Assembly: GCF_029946165.1 (NCBI RefSeq)
Contig: NZ_JAQSDZ010000005.1
Location: 124,001-188,000, forward strand
Source of the DNA: Methylotenera sp.
GTDB taxonomy: Bacteria; Pseudomonadota; Gammaproteobacteria; Burkholderiales; Methylophilaceae
Length of the DNA: 64,000 nucleotides
Direction: 5' to 3'
Shown here: positions 1-8,917 of the stretch, in pieces
Numbering within the stretch: the stretch's first letter is position 1
How the letters are laid out: each line of letters opens with the position of its first letter
The notes under the pieces: model-generated
Told to the model about the DNA's origin: nothing
Databases searched by the model: none
Seen by the model: only the letters and a program-made list of their open reading frames with translations
Position numbers and translations under genes: made by a program

Positions 1-1
1 T

Positions 2-751
2 AATTTCACAGATTTATCCGCGGCGATGATTGCCGATAATTGGTACTGGCATGTCGGCATGAATGTTTCACCAATATCGATGAGCGCATTTAGCAAAGCG
101 CTGGGTTGGCCAATCATGCAAGGTAAAATATCAGGCCGCGTGCCGCAAGTGACTTACGCAGGTAAGCAACTAGTGATGGATGGTGCGATGACCTTTAATG
201 TATTTAATGGCACAATTGGCATGGATAACCTTAAGATTGAAGATCCGCTAGGTGTGGTGCCACGTTTACAAGCTGATTTGCAAATGCGCGATTTAGATTT
301 AGGTGACTTAACGCGTACATTTAGCTTCGGTAATATTGAAGGTAAGTTAGACGGTGATGTAAAACACATGGTGCTGGAAAATTGGAAACCAGTGCGCTTG
401 GATGCCTCTATTCAAACCAGCGAAGGCAAACACCTTAAAAAGATTTCACAACGCGCTGTGGAAAACATTACCGCTTTAGGTGGCGAGGGCACCGCAGTTG
501 CTTTGCAAAGGACATTTTTACGTTTTTTTAAAGAGTTTAATTACGACAAAATTGGTTTAAGCTGCAAATTACGTCAAGATGTCTGCGAAATGGGTGGCGT
601 TGAGTCAACCGCAACAGGGTATGTGATCGTTAAAGGAAGTGGAATACCTGCAGTGAACGTGAATGGCTTTACACAAAGAATCAGTTTGTCTGATTTGTTA
701 GGTAGAATAAAACGCATTACTGACGGCAACACCAAAATGGTGGTGGAATAG
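2..751 (+). CDS. ydbH: YdbH-like AsmA-family envelope protein, C-terminal part
   Basis: The reading frame is open to the left edge of the window, so this is the last ~250 residues of a larger protein. The sequence is rich in alternating beta-strand patterns, as expected for the groove-forming AsmA-like proteins, and ends in a Cys-containing segment (LSCKLRQDVCEMGG) followed by a long hydrophilic tail. Identification rests on this pattern and on the two genes downstream, a YnbE-like lipoprotein and a YdbL/DUF1318 protein, which form a conserved trio with ydbH. In E. coli, YdbH spans the periplasm and, with YnbE at the outer membrane, works redundantly with TamB and YhdP in phospholipid transport to the outer membrane. 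Function here is by family. Confidence 0.75.
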   Translation, partial: NFTDLSAAMIADNWYWHVGMNVSPISMSAFSKALGWPIMQGKISGRVPQVTYAGKQLVMDGAMTFNVFNGTIGMDNLKIEDPLGVVPRLQADLQMRDLDLGDLTRTFSFGNIEGKLDGDVKHMVLENWKPVRLDASIQTSEGKHLKKISQRAVENITALGGEGTAVALQRTFLRFFKEFNYDKIGLSCKLRQDVCEMGGVESTATGYVIVKGSGIPAVNVNGFTQRISLSDLLGRIKRITDGNTKMVVE

Positions 752-838
752 TACTAGCAAAGTGGAGTTGGCAGAGAATGCGCAAATTGAACTTTAGTTT
801 TACGCAGTCATTAGGTCGCAATTGAATAAGGAATAACA

Positions 839-1036
839 ATGAAAAGTAATTTAACCAAAAATCTATGTTTGCTAGCGGTGATTGCTGGCCTATCAGCCTG
901 CGTGACTATCAACATTTATTTTCCCGCCGCTGCAGCAGAAAAAGCTGCGGATAAAATCATCGACGATGTTTGGCAACTAAAAGATGACGCACAAACATCT
1001 ACCAATAAACCTGTGGATGCACCAGCCGCTAAATAG
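839..1036 (+). CDS. ynbE: YnbE-like outer-membrane lipoprotein
   Basis: A 65-residue protein with a lipoprotein signal: hydrophobic stretch at residues 9-17 and lipobox LSAC with Cys21. An AAGGA ribosome site lies 6 bases before the ATG. The mature part begins with a beta-prone stretch (VTINIYFP), then an Ala-rich helix and a short tail. In E. coli YnbE multimerises and joins the C-terminal end of YdbH to form an intermembrane bridge. It lies 87 bp after ydbH and about 80 bp before ydbL, consistent with one operon. The match is to the general YnbE pattern and context; the mature sequence itself is short. Confidence 0.75.
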   Translation: MKSNLTKNLCLLAVIAGLSACVTINIYFPAAAAEKAADKIIDDVWQLKDDAQTSTNKPVDAPAAK

Positions 1037-1116
1037 CCAGAGTTTCAACCCGATAGTTTGATTTGAATTAAATCGAACAGATTAAGTTGGAAACGAACGA
1101 TAAAAAAGGAAATAAT

Positions 1117-1536
1117 ATGCAAAAACTTATGAATGTTTTTATAGTGGTGATGACGATGTTTTTAACAATGAGTTTGGCAAATGCAGTGCCAGACTTAGAA
1201 ATGAATACGCCTGCGATTTTGGCGATTAAAAACAGCATGCAAGCGCGCCATAATCAATTGGCGCCGCATTATGCGAGTGGTGCTATCGGGCTAACTAAAG
1301 ATGGTCTAATTGCAGTGCGCGACACCACTGCGGTGCCCCTAAAAGATAGGCAAGGTATCAATGCGCTAGTCGCAGCTGAAAATGCTGATCGCAACGCCTT
1401 ATATAAAGAAATTGCCGCAGGTAACGGTCACCCAGAATGGCGTGGTGATATTCAAGGCACATTTGCAGGTCGCTGGATAGATAAAGCACAAGCTGGCTGG
1501 TACTATCAAAATGATAGTGGCTGGGTCAAAAAATAA
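1117..1536 (+). CDS. ydbL: YdbL family (DUF1318) periplasmic protein
   Basis: 139 residues from the ATG at 1117, which has an AAGGA site at the right distance; an upstream in-frame ATG at 1087 lacks one and would bury the signal peptide. The N-terminus is a classical signal peptide ending ANA, so the mature protein is periplasmic. The mature half carries the DUF1318 pattern: small helices, then a C-terminal Trp/Gly-rich motif (PEWRGDIQGTFAGRWIDKA, GWYYQNDSGWVKK). YdbL is thought to help YdbH-YnbE assembly. A hairpin terminator follows at once, closing the operon. Confidence 0.88.
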   Translation: MQKLMNVFIVVMTMFLTMSLANAVPDLEMNTPAILAIKNSMQARHNQLAPHYASGAIGLTKDGLIAVRDTTAVPLKDRQGINALVAAENADRNALYKEIAAGNGHPEWRGDIQGTFAGRWIDKAQAGWYYQNDSGWVKK

Positions 1537-1558
1537 TCACTCAAAAATAATAAACCTC

Positions 1559-1586
1559 AAGGCTGCATAGGCAGCCTTTATTTTTT
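1559..1586 (+). terminator. Rho-independent terminator after ydbL
   Basis: Perfect 8-bp stem AAGGCTGC / GCAGCCTT with an ATAG loop, followed by a T-rich run. It lies 22 bp after the ydbL stop. Confidence 0.9.
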
Positions 1587-1703
1587 ATACAGAGCTAAAT
1601 TTATAATTGAAGTAAGCTATTAATCTTACGTTGTTTCTGGTTAAGACTTCATTCTTCAAGGCATACACTAAGCTTAACTTTGATAAGTTAAGGGAGTGCA
1701 AAA

Positions 1704-2213
1704 ATGCCAAGTCATTCTTCAAGCATGCCAAGCAATATCTCAAGTAACGTGATTAACTTTCCCTCTTTTGGCAAGCCAATTACCTTAGACGATCAAGGCG
1801 TGTACTACGCAATGAACACGCGAACGCAAACTATCCACAGCATATTTCAATTGGATTATCAGGGTGATGATTGGTATTTATTTCAGTTAGAAAGCACCGA
1901 CAATGAAGATGAGACACGATGGTCACTTTTGATAGGCAATGTGGATTATGTGCTTCATAGTATGGCTTCTGCACAAATTAAGCAGCACTTTTCAAAGCCA
2001 GAATATGCCGAGCCCAGAGGTGCATGGCAAGTCATTAAAAACTCAAAATTTGGTTTTGGTAAATTTACGCCAATCCAAGCTGCTGAGCCAGTTCTTTACG
2101 CGATGTTAGCCTTTGTAGACGGTGAAATGCTGACGCCAATATTAATACATAAAATTGAAGAGTCAGCGGAATCTGAGCAAGTCGCTACATTAGATACAGC
2201 GGAGTTTGCCTAA
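1704..2213 (+). CDS. Hypothetical protein
   Basis: 169 residues, not recognised. A strong AAGGGAG ribosome site at 1689-1695 supports the ATG. There is no signal peptide or membrane segment; the first 15 residues are Ser/Asn-rich and low-complexity. The rest is a mixed fold with several aromatic residues (DDWYLFQLES, PRGAWQVIKNSKFGFGKF) and an acidic C-terminal tail. It stands alone between the ydbL terminator and an exonuclease gene in the same orientation. It looks like a small cytoplasmic conserved protein; no function is proposed. Confidence 0.75.
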   Translation: MPSHSSSMPSNISSNVINFPSFGKPITLDDQGVYYAMNTRTQTIHSIFQLDYQGDDWYLFQLESTDNEDETRWSLLIGNVDYVLHSMASAQIKQHFSKPEYAEPRGAWQVIKNSKFGFGKFTPIQAAEPVLYAMLAFVDGEMLTPILIHKIEESAESEQVATLDTAEFA

Positions 2214-2266
2214 ATAGTCACACAGGCTGGTTGCTCATTAGATGTTGAATCGTGTATGCTTTTGGC

Positions 2267-3037
2267 ATGACGCCTACCTTAGTATTTGATATCGAGACCA
2301 TTCCTGATACGAATGGTCTTCGTATTTTGTATAATCTGCCCCCAGAAATTTCGGCAGACGATGTTGCCAATATTGCTTTGCATCAACGTCGCCAGCAAAA
2401 TGGTACAGACTTTTTACCCTTGCATCAACATCGTATTTGCGCCATTTCATGCGCCTTGCGAGAAGGTAATAATTTCAAAGTGTGGACGCTTGGTGATGCA
2501 GATGCGACCGAAGCTGAAATCATTCAGCGCTTTTTTGATGGAATCGATAAATTCACTCCGCAAATCATCTCTTGGAATGGCAGTGGCTTTGATTTACCAG
2601 TTCTGCATTATCGCGGGCTGATTCATGGTATTAACGCCAGCCGTTATTGGGATTTAGGCGAGGACGATAAAGACTTTAAATGGAATAACTACATTAGCCG
2701 TTACCACATGCGCCATTTAGATTTAATGGATGTGATGGCGATGTACAACGCGCGTGCCAATGCGCCCTTGGATGATTTGGCTAAGTTGTGTGGTTTCCCA
2801 GGAAAATTGGGTATGGATGGCAGTAAAGTTTGGGATGCCTATAAAGCAGGTAAGATTGAAGAAATCCGCAATTATTGTGAAACAGACGTCGCCAACACAC
2901 ACTTGGTTTTCTTACGTTTTCAACTCATGCGTGGAAACCTGTCGCCTGCCGCGTACGAAGCTGAAATTAAGCTTGTTCGTGAGACATTAACCAACTACAG
3001 CGCACCGCATTGGACTGAGTTTCTATCTGCTTGGTAG
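2267..3037 (+). CDS. Predicted 3'-5' exonuclease related to the PolB proofreading domain
   Basis: 256 residues from the ATG at 2267; a GTG at 2252 is possible but adds only five residues, and neither start has a clear ribosome site. The DEDDy exonuclease motifs are visible in order: FDIET near residue 8 (motif I), SWNGSGFDLPVL near 106 (motif II) and a C-terminal YCETDVANT (motif III). The protein is a stand-alone exonuclease domain (DNA_pol_B_exo2 type) without polymerase. It probably degrades or trims nucleic acid 3' ends using two metal ions; the physiological substrate is not known. It lies 116 bp before rlmD on the same strand. Confidence 0.88.
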   Translation: MTPTLVFDIETIPDTNGLRILYNLPPEISADDVANIALHQRRQQNGTDFLPLHQHRICAISCALREGNNFKVWTLGDADATEAEIIQRFFDGIDKFTPQIISWNGSGFDLPVLHYRGLIHGINASRYWDLGEDDKDFKWNNYISRYHMRHLDLMDVMAMYNARANAPLDDLAKLCGFPGKLGMDGSKVWDAYKAGKIEEIRNYCETDVANTHLVFLRFQLMRGNLSPAAYEAEIKLVRETLTNYSAPHWTEFLSAW

Positions 3038-3049
3038 CCATCTTTTTTT

Positions 3050-3078
3050 GTAGCGGTTTTTGTAGGGTGATCCGCTAC
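3050..3078. repeat. Short inverted repeat GTAGCGG / CCGCTAC
   Basis: Seven-base arms at 3050-3056 and 3072-3078 between the exonuclease and rlmD. It may be a decayed copy of the GTAG-type intergenic palindrome seen near 25.2 and 27.3 kb. There is no T tract, so it is not a clear terminator. Confidence 0.45.
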
Positions 3079-3153
3079 TAAATACATGACACTTTTAACA
3101 ATGCGTTAATAATGCGTTAAAATCACACCTCATTCAGAAATTCAGGTTTTCAC

Positions 3154-4530
3154 ATGGCACGTCACGCTAGAAATCGCAATAAACCCCCAGCTGTCCTCGA
3201 AACAAAACATGCGACTATTGAGTCGCTAGATCAAGAAGGGCGTGGTGTTGCGCATGTCGAAGGTAAAACCATTTTTATTGATGGCGCTCTGCCAAATGAA
3301 AAAGTGACTTATCAGTCCATTCGCATTAAGCCGAGTTATGAAGTTGCTAATGTGGTGGAGGTGCTCAAACAATCTACTCAACGCGTGATACCTAAATGCC
3401 CGCATTTTGGCTTGTGTGGCGGTTGTAAAATTCAGCATTTAGATTTCGCCGCGCAAGTGGCGGCAAAGCAAAGATTACTTGAAAATGATTTATGGCATAT
3501 TGGCCAAGTAAAAGCCGACAATATGCTACCGCCACTATATGGTCCTACATGGGGTTACCGTCACAAAGCGCGCTTAAGTGTTAAATATGTAGAAAAGAAG
3601 CAGCGCGTACTGGTCGGTTTTAACGAAAAAGCAACACGATACGTGGCAGATATGAATTCTTGTGAAGTGCTAGTGCCGGAGGTTTCCGCACTGATAGCGC
3701 CATTGCAAGACATGATTTTGCAATTAAGCATACGTGACAAGTTACCGCAAATTGAGTTAGCGGTGGGTGAAGCAGACCTAGAAGCTGGAAGCAATCACCC
3801 CGTGATCGTATTGATATTGCGCATTATGGAGTCACTAAATTCGGATGATGAAGCCTTACTAACAACCTTTGCTGATACGCATAAAGTACAGATTTGGACG
3901 CAAACTAAAGGCCCTGACACGATTAAGCCGTTTTATCCATTGGCTGGTTCTGCGCTTAAATACAGCTTGCCAGAGTTTGGTTTAACTTATCCATTCAAGC
4001 CAAATGAATTTACACAAGTGAACCCATACATTAATCGAGTGATGTTGCGCCGTGCAATGCAGCTATTAGCACCGCAACAAAATGAGCGCATCGCAGACTT
4101 TTTCTGTGGAATTGGCAACTTCACTTTACCCATTGCCCGCAGTGGTGCGCAGGTACTGGGCTTAGAAGGTTTGGCGAATTTAGTCGATAGAGCCAATGAA
4201 AGCGCAGTTTTAAATGCTATCGAGCATGTTAAGTTTGGCGTTGCCGATTTATTTAAAATGACCGAATCAAGCTTAGCCGAACTTGGCAACTTTGATAAGT
4301 GGTTAGTAGATCCACCACGCGATGGAGCATTTGAGCTAGTAAAAGCTATTACGCCAGAAACTGCACCAAAATTAATTGTTTATGTGTCATGTAACCCAGC
4401 CACATTAGCACGAGATGCAGGTGTGTTAGTGAGCGAAAAAGGCTACACATTGAGTGCGGCTGGCGTGATTAATATGTTCCCGCATACGGCTCATGTCGAA
4501 TCAATTGCATTATTCATGCTTAATTCATAA
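3154..4530 (+). CDS. rlmD: 23S rRNA (uracil-1939-C5)-methyltransferase
   Basis: 458 residues. An N-terminal TRAM domain (about 15-75) is followed by the iron-sulfur cysteines C82, C88, C91 and C170 ([10 protein letters not shown], then NSC), as in E. coli RumA. The SAM-binding motif FFCGIGNF and the catalytic [10 protein letters not shown] (Cys413) are both intact, with the usual C-terminal HTAHVES. The enzyme transfers a methyl group from SAM to U1939 of 23S rRNA. All diagnostic residues of RlmD rather than RlmC or TrmA are present, including the Fe-S set. It appears to be a single-gene transcription unit. Confidence 0.96.
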   Translation: MARHARNRNKPPAVLETKHATIESLDQEGRGVAHVEGKTIFIDGALPNEKVTYQSIRIKPSYEVANVVEVLKQSTQRVIPKCPHFGLCGGCKIQHLDFAAQVAAKQRLLENDLWHIGQVKADNMLPPLYGPTWGYRHKARLSVKYVEKKQRVLVGFNEKATRYVADMNSCEVLVPEVSALIAPLQDMILQLSIRDKLPQIELAVGEADLEAGSNHPVIVLILRIMESLNSDDEALLTTFADTHKVQIWTQTKGPDTIKPFYPLAGSALKYSLPEFGLTYPFKPNEFTQVNPYINRVMLRRAMQLLAPQQNERIADFFCGIGNFTLPIARSGAQVLGLEGLANLVDRANESAVLNAIEHVKFGVADLFKMTESSLAELGNFDKWLVDPPRDGAFELVKAITPETAPKLIVYVSCNPATLARDAGVLVSEKGYTLSAAGVINMFPHTAHVESIALFMLNS

Positions 4531-4627
4531 TAAAAGCCCTAATCCTAAAAAATTCACATCTAGCTTTTACCTTAGTTAGTTAAGCCTTGTTGTAAAAAAA
4601 CAACGCTTAACTTTTTAATACATGTAA

Positions 4628-4641
4628 TTGATACACATCAA
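4628..4641 (+). promoter_or_regulatory. FNR box of the ompW promoter
   Basis: TTGATACACATCAA, a perfect TTGAT-N4-ATCAA match centred at 4634.5. A TAGAAT -10 element at 4664-4669 places the transcript start near 4676, so the box is centred about 41.5 bp upstream, the class II activator position. It predicts anaerobic activation of ompW. Confidence 0.85.
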
Positions 4642-4712
4642 ATGGCTTATCCATAGCCCCTCGTAGAATTCACACATCGGATTTATTAATTTCTTATGTG
4701 GAGAGTTTAAAA

Positions 4713-5402
4713 ATGAAAAAATCATTATTAGTATTAGCGCTTGCAGCCGCTTTCGCACCTGCGTTAGCTCAAGCTGAAGCTGGTGATTGGGTAGTGCGTA
4801 TACGTGCAGTGGATGTTAGCCCAAATGAAGATAGTAAATTAGGCCAGACTGTTGCTAAAAATGTTGCCCCAGGTTTAATCAACACAGGTGCAAACTTGTC
4901 TGTAGATAGCAATGTGATTCCAGAATTGGATATCTCTTACTATTTTACTAAGAATATTGCTGCTGAACTTATTCTTGCATTAGGTAGTAGACATGATGTG
5001 AGTGTTACTGGAGCAGGTTCAGGTGTGCTTCAAAATCAAAAATTAGGTAGTGTGAATCTTCTACCTCCTACACTAACTGCTCAATGGCATTTCATGCCAG
5101 ATCAAACATTTGATCCATATATCGGTGCTGGTGTTAACTACACAAATATGTTGGATCGTAATTTACAATTTAGCCAAGGTATTACTGGTACTAAAATTAA
5201 GATTGATCGCGATAGTTTTGGTTTAGTAGCCCAAGCAGGTTTTGATATTAACTTGAAAGATGGTTGGTTAATAAACGCTGATGTTAAATATGCAAAAGTA
5301 GATACAGACGTAAAAATGAACTTTGGTGGTAATTGGATTAAGATCGACTCATTAGACATCGATCCATGGGTATTCGGTATCGGTATTGGTAAAAAATTCT
5401 AA
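4713..5402 (+). CDS. ompW: OmpW family outer-membrane beta-barrel protein
   Basis: 229 residues from the ATG at 4713, preceded by a GGAGAG ribosome site; the in-frame GTG at 4698 sits in the leader and is less likely. A signal peptide (MKKSLLVLALAAAFAPALAQA) precedes a mature domain that begins EAGDWVVRIRAV, the OmpW signature, and ends in a terminal Phe as outer-membrane barrels do. OmpW forms an eight-stranded barrel for small hydrophobic compounds and is known in E. coli to respond to oxygen through FNR. The perfect FNR box upstream fits. A terminator follows. Confidence 0.93.
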   Translation: MKKSLLVLALAAAFAPALAQAEAGDWVVRIRAVDVSPNEDSKLGQTVAKNVAPGLINTGANLSVDSNVIPELDISYYFTKNIAAELILALGSRHDVSVTGAGSGVLQNQKLGSVNLLPPTLTAQWHFMPDQTFDPYIGAGVNYTNMLDRNLQFSQGITGTKIKIDRDSFGLVAQAGFDINLKDGWLINADVKYAKVDTDVKMNFGGNWIKIDSLDIDPWVFGIGIGKKF

Positions 5403-5443
5403 GAATATGTTTTTAATATAAAAGATTTTAAGGCTCCACCTTT

Positions 5444-5475
5444 GCCTCTATCGTTTTCGGTAGGGGCTTTTTTTT
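5444..5475 (+). terminator. Terminator after ompW
   Basis: Ten-base stem (5444-5453 with 5458-5467, two G-U pairs), TTTT loop, then eight T. Confidence 0.9.
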
Positions 5476-5507
5476 GTGTCTACTTTTAGAATAATAAAAA
5501 TCAGACA

Positions 5508-5541
5508 AAAAAATAGCCGATAAAAAATTCTATCGGCTATT
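5508..5541 (-). terminator. Terminator of hemN
   Basis: Perfect 11-bp stem AATAGCCGATA / TATCGGCTATT (5512-5522, 5531-5541). Read on the minus strand it is followed by a T run, immediately after the hemN stop. Confidence 0.9.
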
Positions 5542-5556
5542 TCTGTAGTGATTAAC

Positions 5557-7035
5557 TTAAATTATTTTTGAAAAACGTGCGCGATTACGGTCAGTTTGTA
5601 AGTATTTATCAAACAACATTGCAACAGCGCGTACAAAGAACCAACCAGTGTCGGTGACCTGTAAACCGCTATCATCCAGTTCTAGCATACCTATCGCTTG
5701 TTGCTCTTTTAATAGCTCAAGCTCTTTTGCGAAGTAAGTTTTAAAGTCAATTACATAAGCCAGTTCAATTGATTCATATTGCAATGCACCTTGGCACATT
5801 ATGGCCATAATCACCGCGCGGCGTATTAAATCGTCTCTTGATAATGCTAATCCGCGTACCACTGGGAAGCGGCCTTGATTGAGATAGTCATAATACTCTT
5901 CAATGGTTTTTGCATTTTGGCTATAAGTTGCTCCCACGCGACCTATTGCTGAGACGCCCAAGCTGATTAAGTCACAATCTGGTTGTGTGCTATAACCTTG
6001 GAAATTACGATGCAATCTACCTTGACGTTTTGCGATAGCTAAATCATCGTCTGGTAAAGCAAAGTGATCCATGCCCACATACACATAACCAGCCTCAATA
6101 AATGCTTTTAAGGCATTCGATAGCATGGTAATTTTATCTTGCGCTGCGGGTAACTCATATTCGCTTATTCGACGTTGTGGTTTGAATCTCTCTGGTAAAT
6201 GCGCATAGCCGTATAGCGCAATTCTATTGGGCCTTAGTTCTACAATTTGTTTTAAGGTGCGAGTGAATGACTCGGGCGTTTGCATCGGTAGTCCGTAGAT
6301 TAAATCTACATTAATAGACTTAAATTGTAGCCGACGCGCGGCTTCAACTAAAGAAAACACTTGTTCAGCAGGCTGAATGCGATGCACTGCTTTTTGCACT
6401 TCTGGGTCAAAGTCTTGCACACCAAAACTTAGGCGGTTAAAGCCCAATTCGGCTAAATGTTTTAAGCGTTGTTCATTCACCGTGCGCGGGTCAACTTCAA
6501 TTGAATATTCGCCATTTGGCGCAAAAATAAAGTTGTGCTTTAGCATATTCATCAATTCAGATAATTCATCATCTGAGAAAAAAGTGGGTGTGCCACCACC
6601 CAAATGTAATTGTGAAATGGTATTTGCTGAACTTTTCTTAGTACCTTTTGCAGTACCCAAATGCTCCATATGTAAATCAATTTCGCGATTTAGATAACGT
6701 AAATATTCCGCACTACGTTCATGATGCTTGGTAACAATTTTATTGCATGCACAAAAGAAGCAAAGTGATTCACAAAATGGAATGTGCACATAAATTGATA
6801 AAGGCAGTGCTGCACCCGCAACACGTCTTTGTTCTAAGGCTAATTTGTAAGCGTCTTCAGTAAATGCCTCTACAAATCTATCCGCAGTGGGGTAAGATGT
6901 ATAGCGAGGGCCAGAAACATCATATTTCTGCAACATATCTATTGATACGCCTGGCATGATATAGCTGGGGTTTGCTGATGAGGCGATATTAATTATATCG
7001 TCATCAGGCTCTATTGAAATGTTATTAGCGTTCAT
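5557..7035 (-). CDS. hemN: Oxygen-independent coproporphyrinogen III dehydrogenase
   Basis: 492 residues, about 30 longer than E. coli HemN because of an N-terminal extension; homology starts at MLQKYDVSGPRYTSYPTADRF (residue 34). The radical SAM cysteines are C88, C92 and C95 in HIPFCESLCFFCAC, with C97 alongside, the HemN pattern. It oxidatively decarboxylates coproporphyrinogen III to protoporphyrinogen IX in heme synthesis without O2. The N-terminal YTSYPTADRF signature separates it from the HemW-type heme chaperones. Divergent from fnr, with a perfect FNR box between them, so expression is likely induced when oxygen is low. Confidence 0.95.
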   Translation of the reverse strand: MNANNISIEPDDDIINIASSANPSYIMPGVSIDMLQKYDVSGPRYTSYPTADRFVEAFTEDAYKLALEQRRVAGAALPLSIYVHIPFCESLCFFCACNKIVTKHHERSAEYLRYLNREIDLHMEHLGTAKGTKKSSANTISQLHLGGGTPTFFSDDELSELMNMLKHNFIFAPNGEYSIEVDPRTVNEQRLKHLAELGFNRLSFGVQDFDPEVQKAVHRIQPAEQVFSLVEAARRLQFKSINVDLIYGLPMQTPESFTRTLKQIVELRPNRIALYGYAHLPERFKPQRRISEYELPAAQDKITMLSNALKAFIEAGYVYVGMDHFALPDDDLAIAKRQGRLHRNFQGYSTQPDCDLISLGVSAIGRVGATYSQNAKTIEEYYDYLNQGRFPVVRGLALSRDDLIRRAVIMAIMCQGALQYESIELAYVIDFKTYFAKELELLKEQQAIGMLELDDSGLQVTDTGWFFVRAVAMLFDKYLQTDRNRARFSKII

Positions 7036-7095
7036 GAATCCACTCCTACAATTTAGTTCAGCCTAGTACTATGCCAGCTTTGGTAGAATGGCTCT

Positions 7096-7109
7096 TTGAT
7101 GCAAATCAA
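7096..7109 (-). promoter_or_regulatory. FNR box between hemN and fnr
   Basis: TTGATGCAAATCAA, a perfect FNR site centred at 7102.5. On the minus strand a CATAGT -10 at 7073-7068 puts the hemN transcript start near 7061, so the site is at about -41, as in class II FNR promoters. It also lies about 150 bp upstream of fnr and could take part in autoregulation. Confidence 0.85.
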
Positions 7110-7251
7110 ACGATAATGCGTGAATTTAGTTTTACTATCTCGATGTGGAACTATTGGTATGTTGATGAGATATAATATATCTTGAATAATCCGTAGTAAC
7201 TAGGTGTGATTAGCGTTATGCTTGCATTACCATCTTAAGTTTTATCAAAAT

Positions 7252-7983
7252 ATGAATCTAGCCATTACTCCAGAATCTGTAAAAGTAGCCTGCTCAAACT
7301 GCAACCTGCGCGAGCTTTGCATGCCTGCTGGATTTAATACTGCGGATATGAAAAAGTTAGATGAAATAGTCGCAACGCGACGCAGAGTTAAGCAAGGTGA
7401 TATGCTTTTCAGTAATGGTGATGTGTTCACCTCGCTTTATGCGATTAGAACAGGTTTCTTCAAAACCTGCGTTTCAACTGAAGATGGTCGAGAGCAAGTG
7501 ACAGGCTTTCAAATGGCAGGTGAAATTATCGGCTTAGATGGCATTGTCACAGACCATCATAGCTGTAACGCAGTAGCATTAGAAGATGCTGAAGTTTGTA
7601 TAATGCCTTTTGCCAATGTTGAAGACTTATCCCGTGAATTCCCTTTGTTACAACGTCATGTACATAAAATTATGAGTCGCGAGATTGTTCGCGAAAATAG
7701 CGTGATGATGTTGCTCGGTAATATGCGTGCGGAAGAACGTTTAGCGGCTTTTTTACTGAATTTGGTGCAGCGTTTACATGCCCGTGGATTTTCACAATCT
7801 GAATTAACGCTTAGAATGTCGCGAGAAGAAATAGGCAGTTATCTTGGCATGAAGCTAGAAACCGTAAGCCGCGCTTTTTCTAAATTTAGTGATGAAGGCA
7901 TCATTGAAGTAAAACAGCGTTATGTGCGTATTTTAAATGCAGATGCGCTCAAGAAAATATTCAATCCAGAAACCTGTAATTAA
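7252..7983 (+). CDS. fnr: FNR-type oxygen-sensing transcription regulator
   Basis: 243 residues from the ATG at 7252; an in-frame TTG at 7222 would add ten residues with no support. Four cysteines match the [4Fe-4S] ligands of FNR: C14, C17, C23 (CSNCNLRELC) and C105. A cyclic-nucleotide-binding-like beta-roll (about 35-130), a dimer helix, and a winged helix follow. The recognition helix carries E203, S206 and R207 (LETVSRAF), the residues that read TTGAT half-sites, matching the three perfect boxes in this window. It is therefore the likely activator of ompW, hemN and ccoNOQP under low oxygen. Confidence 0.95.
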   Translation: MNLAITPESVKVACSNCNLRELCMPAGFNTADMKKLDEIVATRRRVKQGDMLFSNGDVFTSLYAIRTGFFKTCVSTEDGREQVTGFQMAGEIIGLDGIVTDHHSCNAVALEDAEVCIMPFANVEDLSREFPLLQRHVHKIMSREIVRENSVMMLLGNMRAEERLAAFLLNLVQRLHARGFSQSELTLRMSREEIGSYLGMKLETVSRAFSKFSDEGIIEVKQRYVRILNADALKKIFNPETCN

Positions 7984-8039
7984 AATCTAATTCTTTTTAG
8001 CGTGATCAATATTGATTACGGTAGGTTCAAAATCCCAGA

Positions 8040-8915
8040 ATGACTGACCAACAAACACTGACCGTATCGGATCATAACCGCGATGTAAGCGGTATGAAGT
8101 ACGTCTATCCAGTTGTTTCTCGTCGCGCTGGTGGCGTTTCAATTGGCATTAATCTTAATGTTAATAATGCCTGTAACTGGCGCTGTGTCTATTGCCAAGT
8201 GCCCAATCTTACGCGTGGTACGCCGCCGCCAATTGACTTACCTTTACTAGAAAAAGAGCTTAGATCTTTCTTGACCTATGCATTGCATGGCGACTTTATG
8301 GCGCGCTATGTGGCTGAAGGGGATAGACATCTGAAAGACATCGCCTTTTCAGGCAATGGCGAACCTACGAGCGCGAAAGAGTTTCCCGAAGTAGTGTCCT
8401 TAGTGGAGAAAGTGCTAATAGAATTTAACTTGTTAGGCGCTAGTGGCAATACCAATCAAGTTAACCTTATCAAATTGAGATTGATTACCAATGGCAGTTT
8501 GATGGATAAGCAAACCGTACTTGATAGTGTGAGCCACCTAGCTAAATGCAATGGTGAAGTTTGGTTTAAGCTTGATGCAGGTACTAAAGAGGGCATTTCC
8601 CGAATTAATGATGTGAATTTGACTCCAGAAAGTCATATTCAGCGCCTAATAAAATGCGCGGCAGCTTGCCCAACTTTTATACAAACTTGCATGTTTGGAT
8701 TAGACGGTGAGCCGCCACAAGAAGCTGATATTGAGGCTTATTTAGCGCTCATTAGCCAAGTTAAGGATGTCGTTCAAGGAGTGCATCTCTACGGACTTGC
8801 ACGTCCATCATACCAAGCTGAAGCGGCAAGATTAAGTCGTTTGTCAGAAGAGTGGCTGGGAGGCGTAGCTCAACGCATACGCCAGCTAGGCCTTACTGTA
8901 TACGTTAGTCCGTAA
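8040..8915 (+). CDS. Radical SAM protein of unknown substrate
   Basis: 291 residues with a CX3CX2C cluster motif (CNWRCVYC, C45, C49, C52) inside a VNNACNWRCVYCQVPN context and a downstream FSGNGEPT strand typical of radical SAM enzymes that bind SAM (GGE-type loop). The C-terminal third is compact with no extra Fe-S motif seen. It resembles the COG0731-type Fe-S oxidoreductases; the reaction is not known. It follows fnr by 56 bp on the same strand and converges on ubiM, with stops only a few bases apart, so it may share the low-oxygen context. Confidence 0.85.
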   Translation: MTDQQTLTVSDHNRDVSGMKYVYPVVSRRAGGVSIGINLNVNNACNWRCVYCQVPNLTRGTPPPIDLPLLEKELRSFLTYALHGDFMARYVAEGDRHLKDIAFSGNGEPTSAKEFPEVVSLVEKVLIEFNLLGASGNTNQVNLIKLRLITNGSLMDKQTVLDSVSHLAKCNGEVWFKLDAGTKEGISRINDVNLTPESHIQRLIKCAAACPTFIQTCMFGLDGEPPQEADIEAYLALISQVKDVVQGVHLYGLARPSYQAEAARLSRLSEEWLGGVAQRIRQLGLTVYVSP

Positions 8916-8917
8916 CT

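Noticed and set aside
2286-2990. Alternate-frame open stretches in the exonuclease gene
   Set aside because: Low-complexity shadow frames; the DEDD-motif frame is the real one.
7995-8024. ATCAATATTGAT palindrome before the radical SAM gene as an FNR site
   Set aside because: Half-sites point outward (ATCAA then TTGAT) and the four-base spacing is absent.
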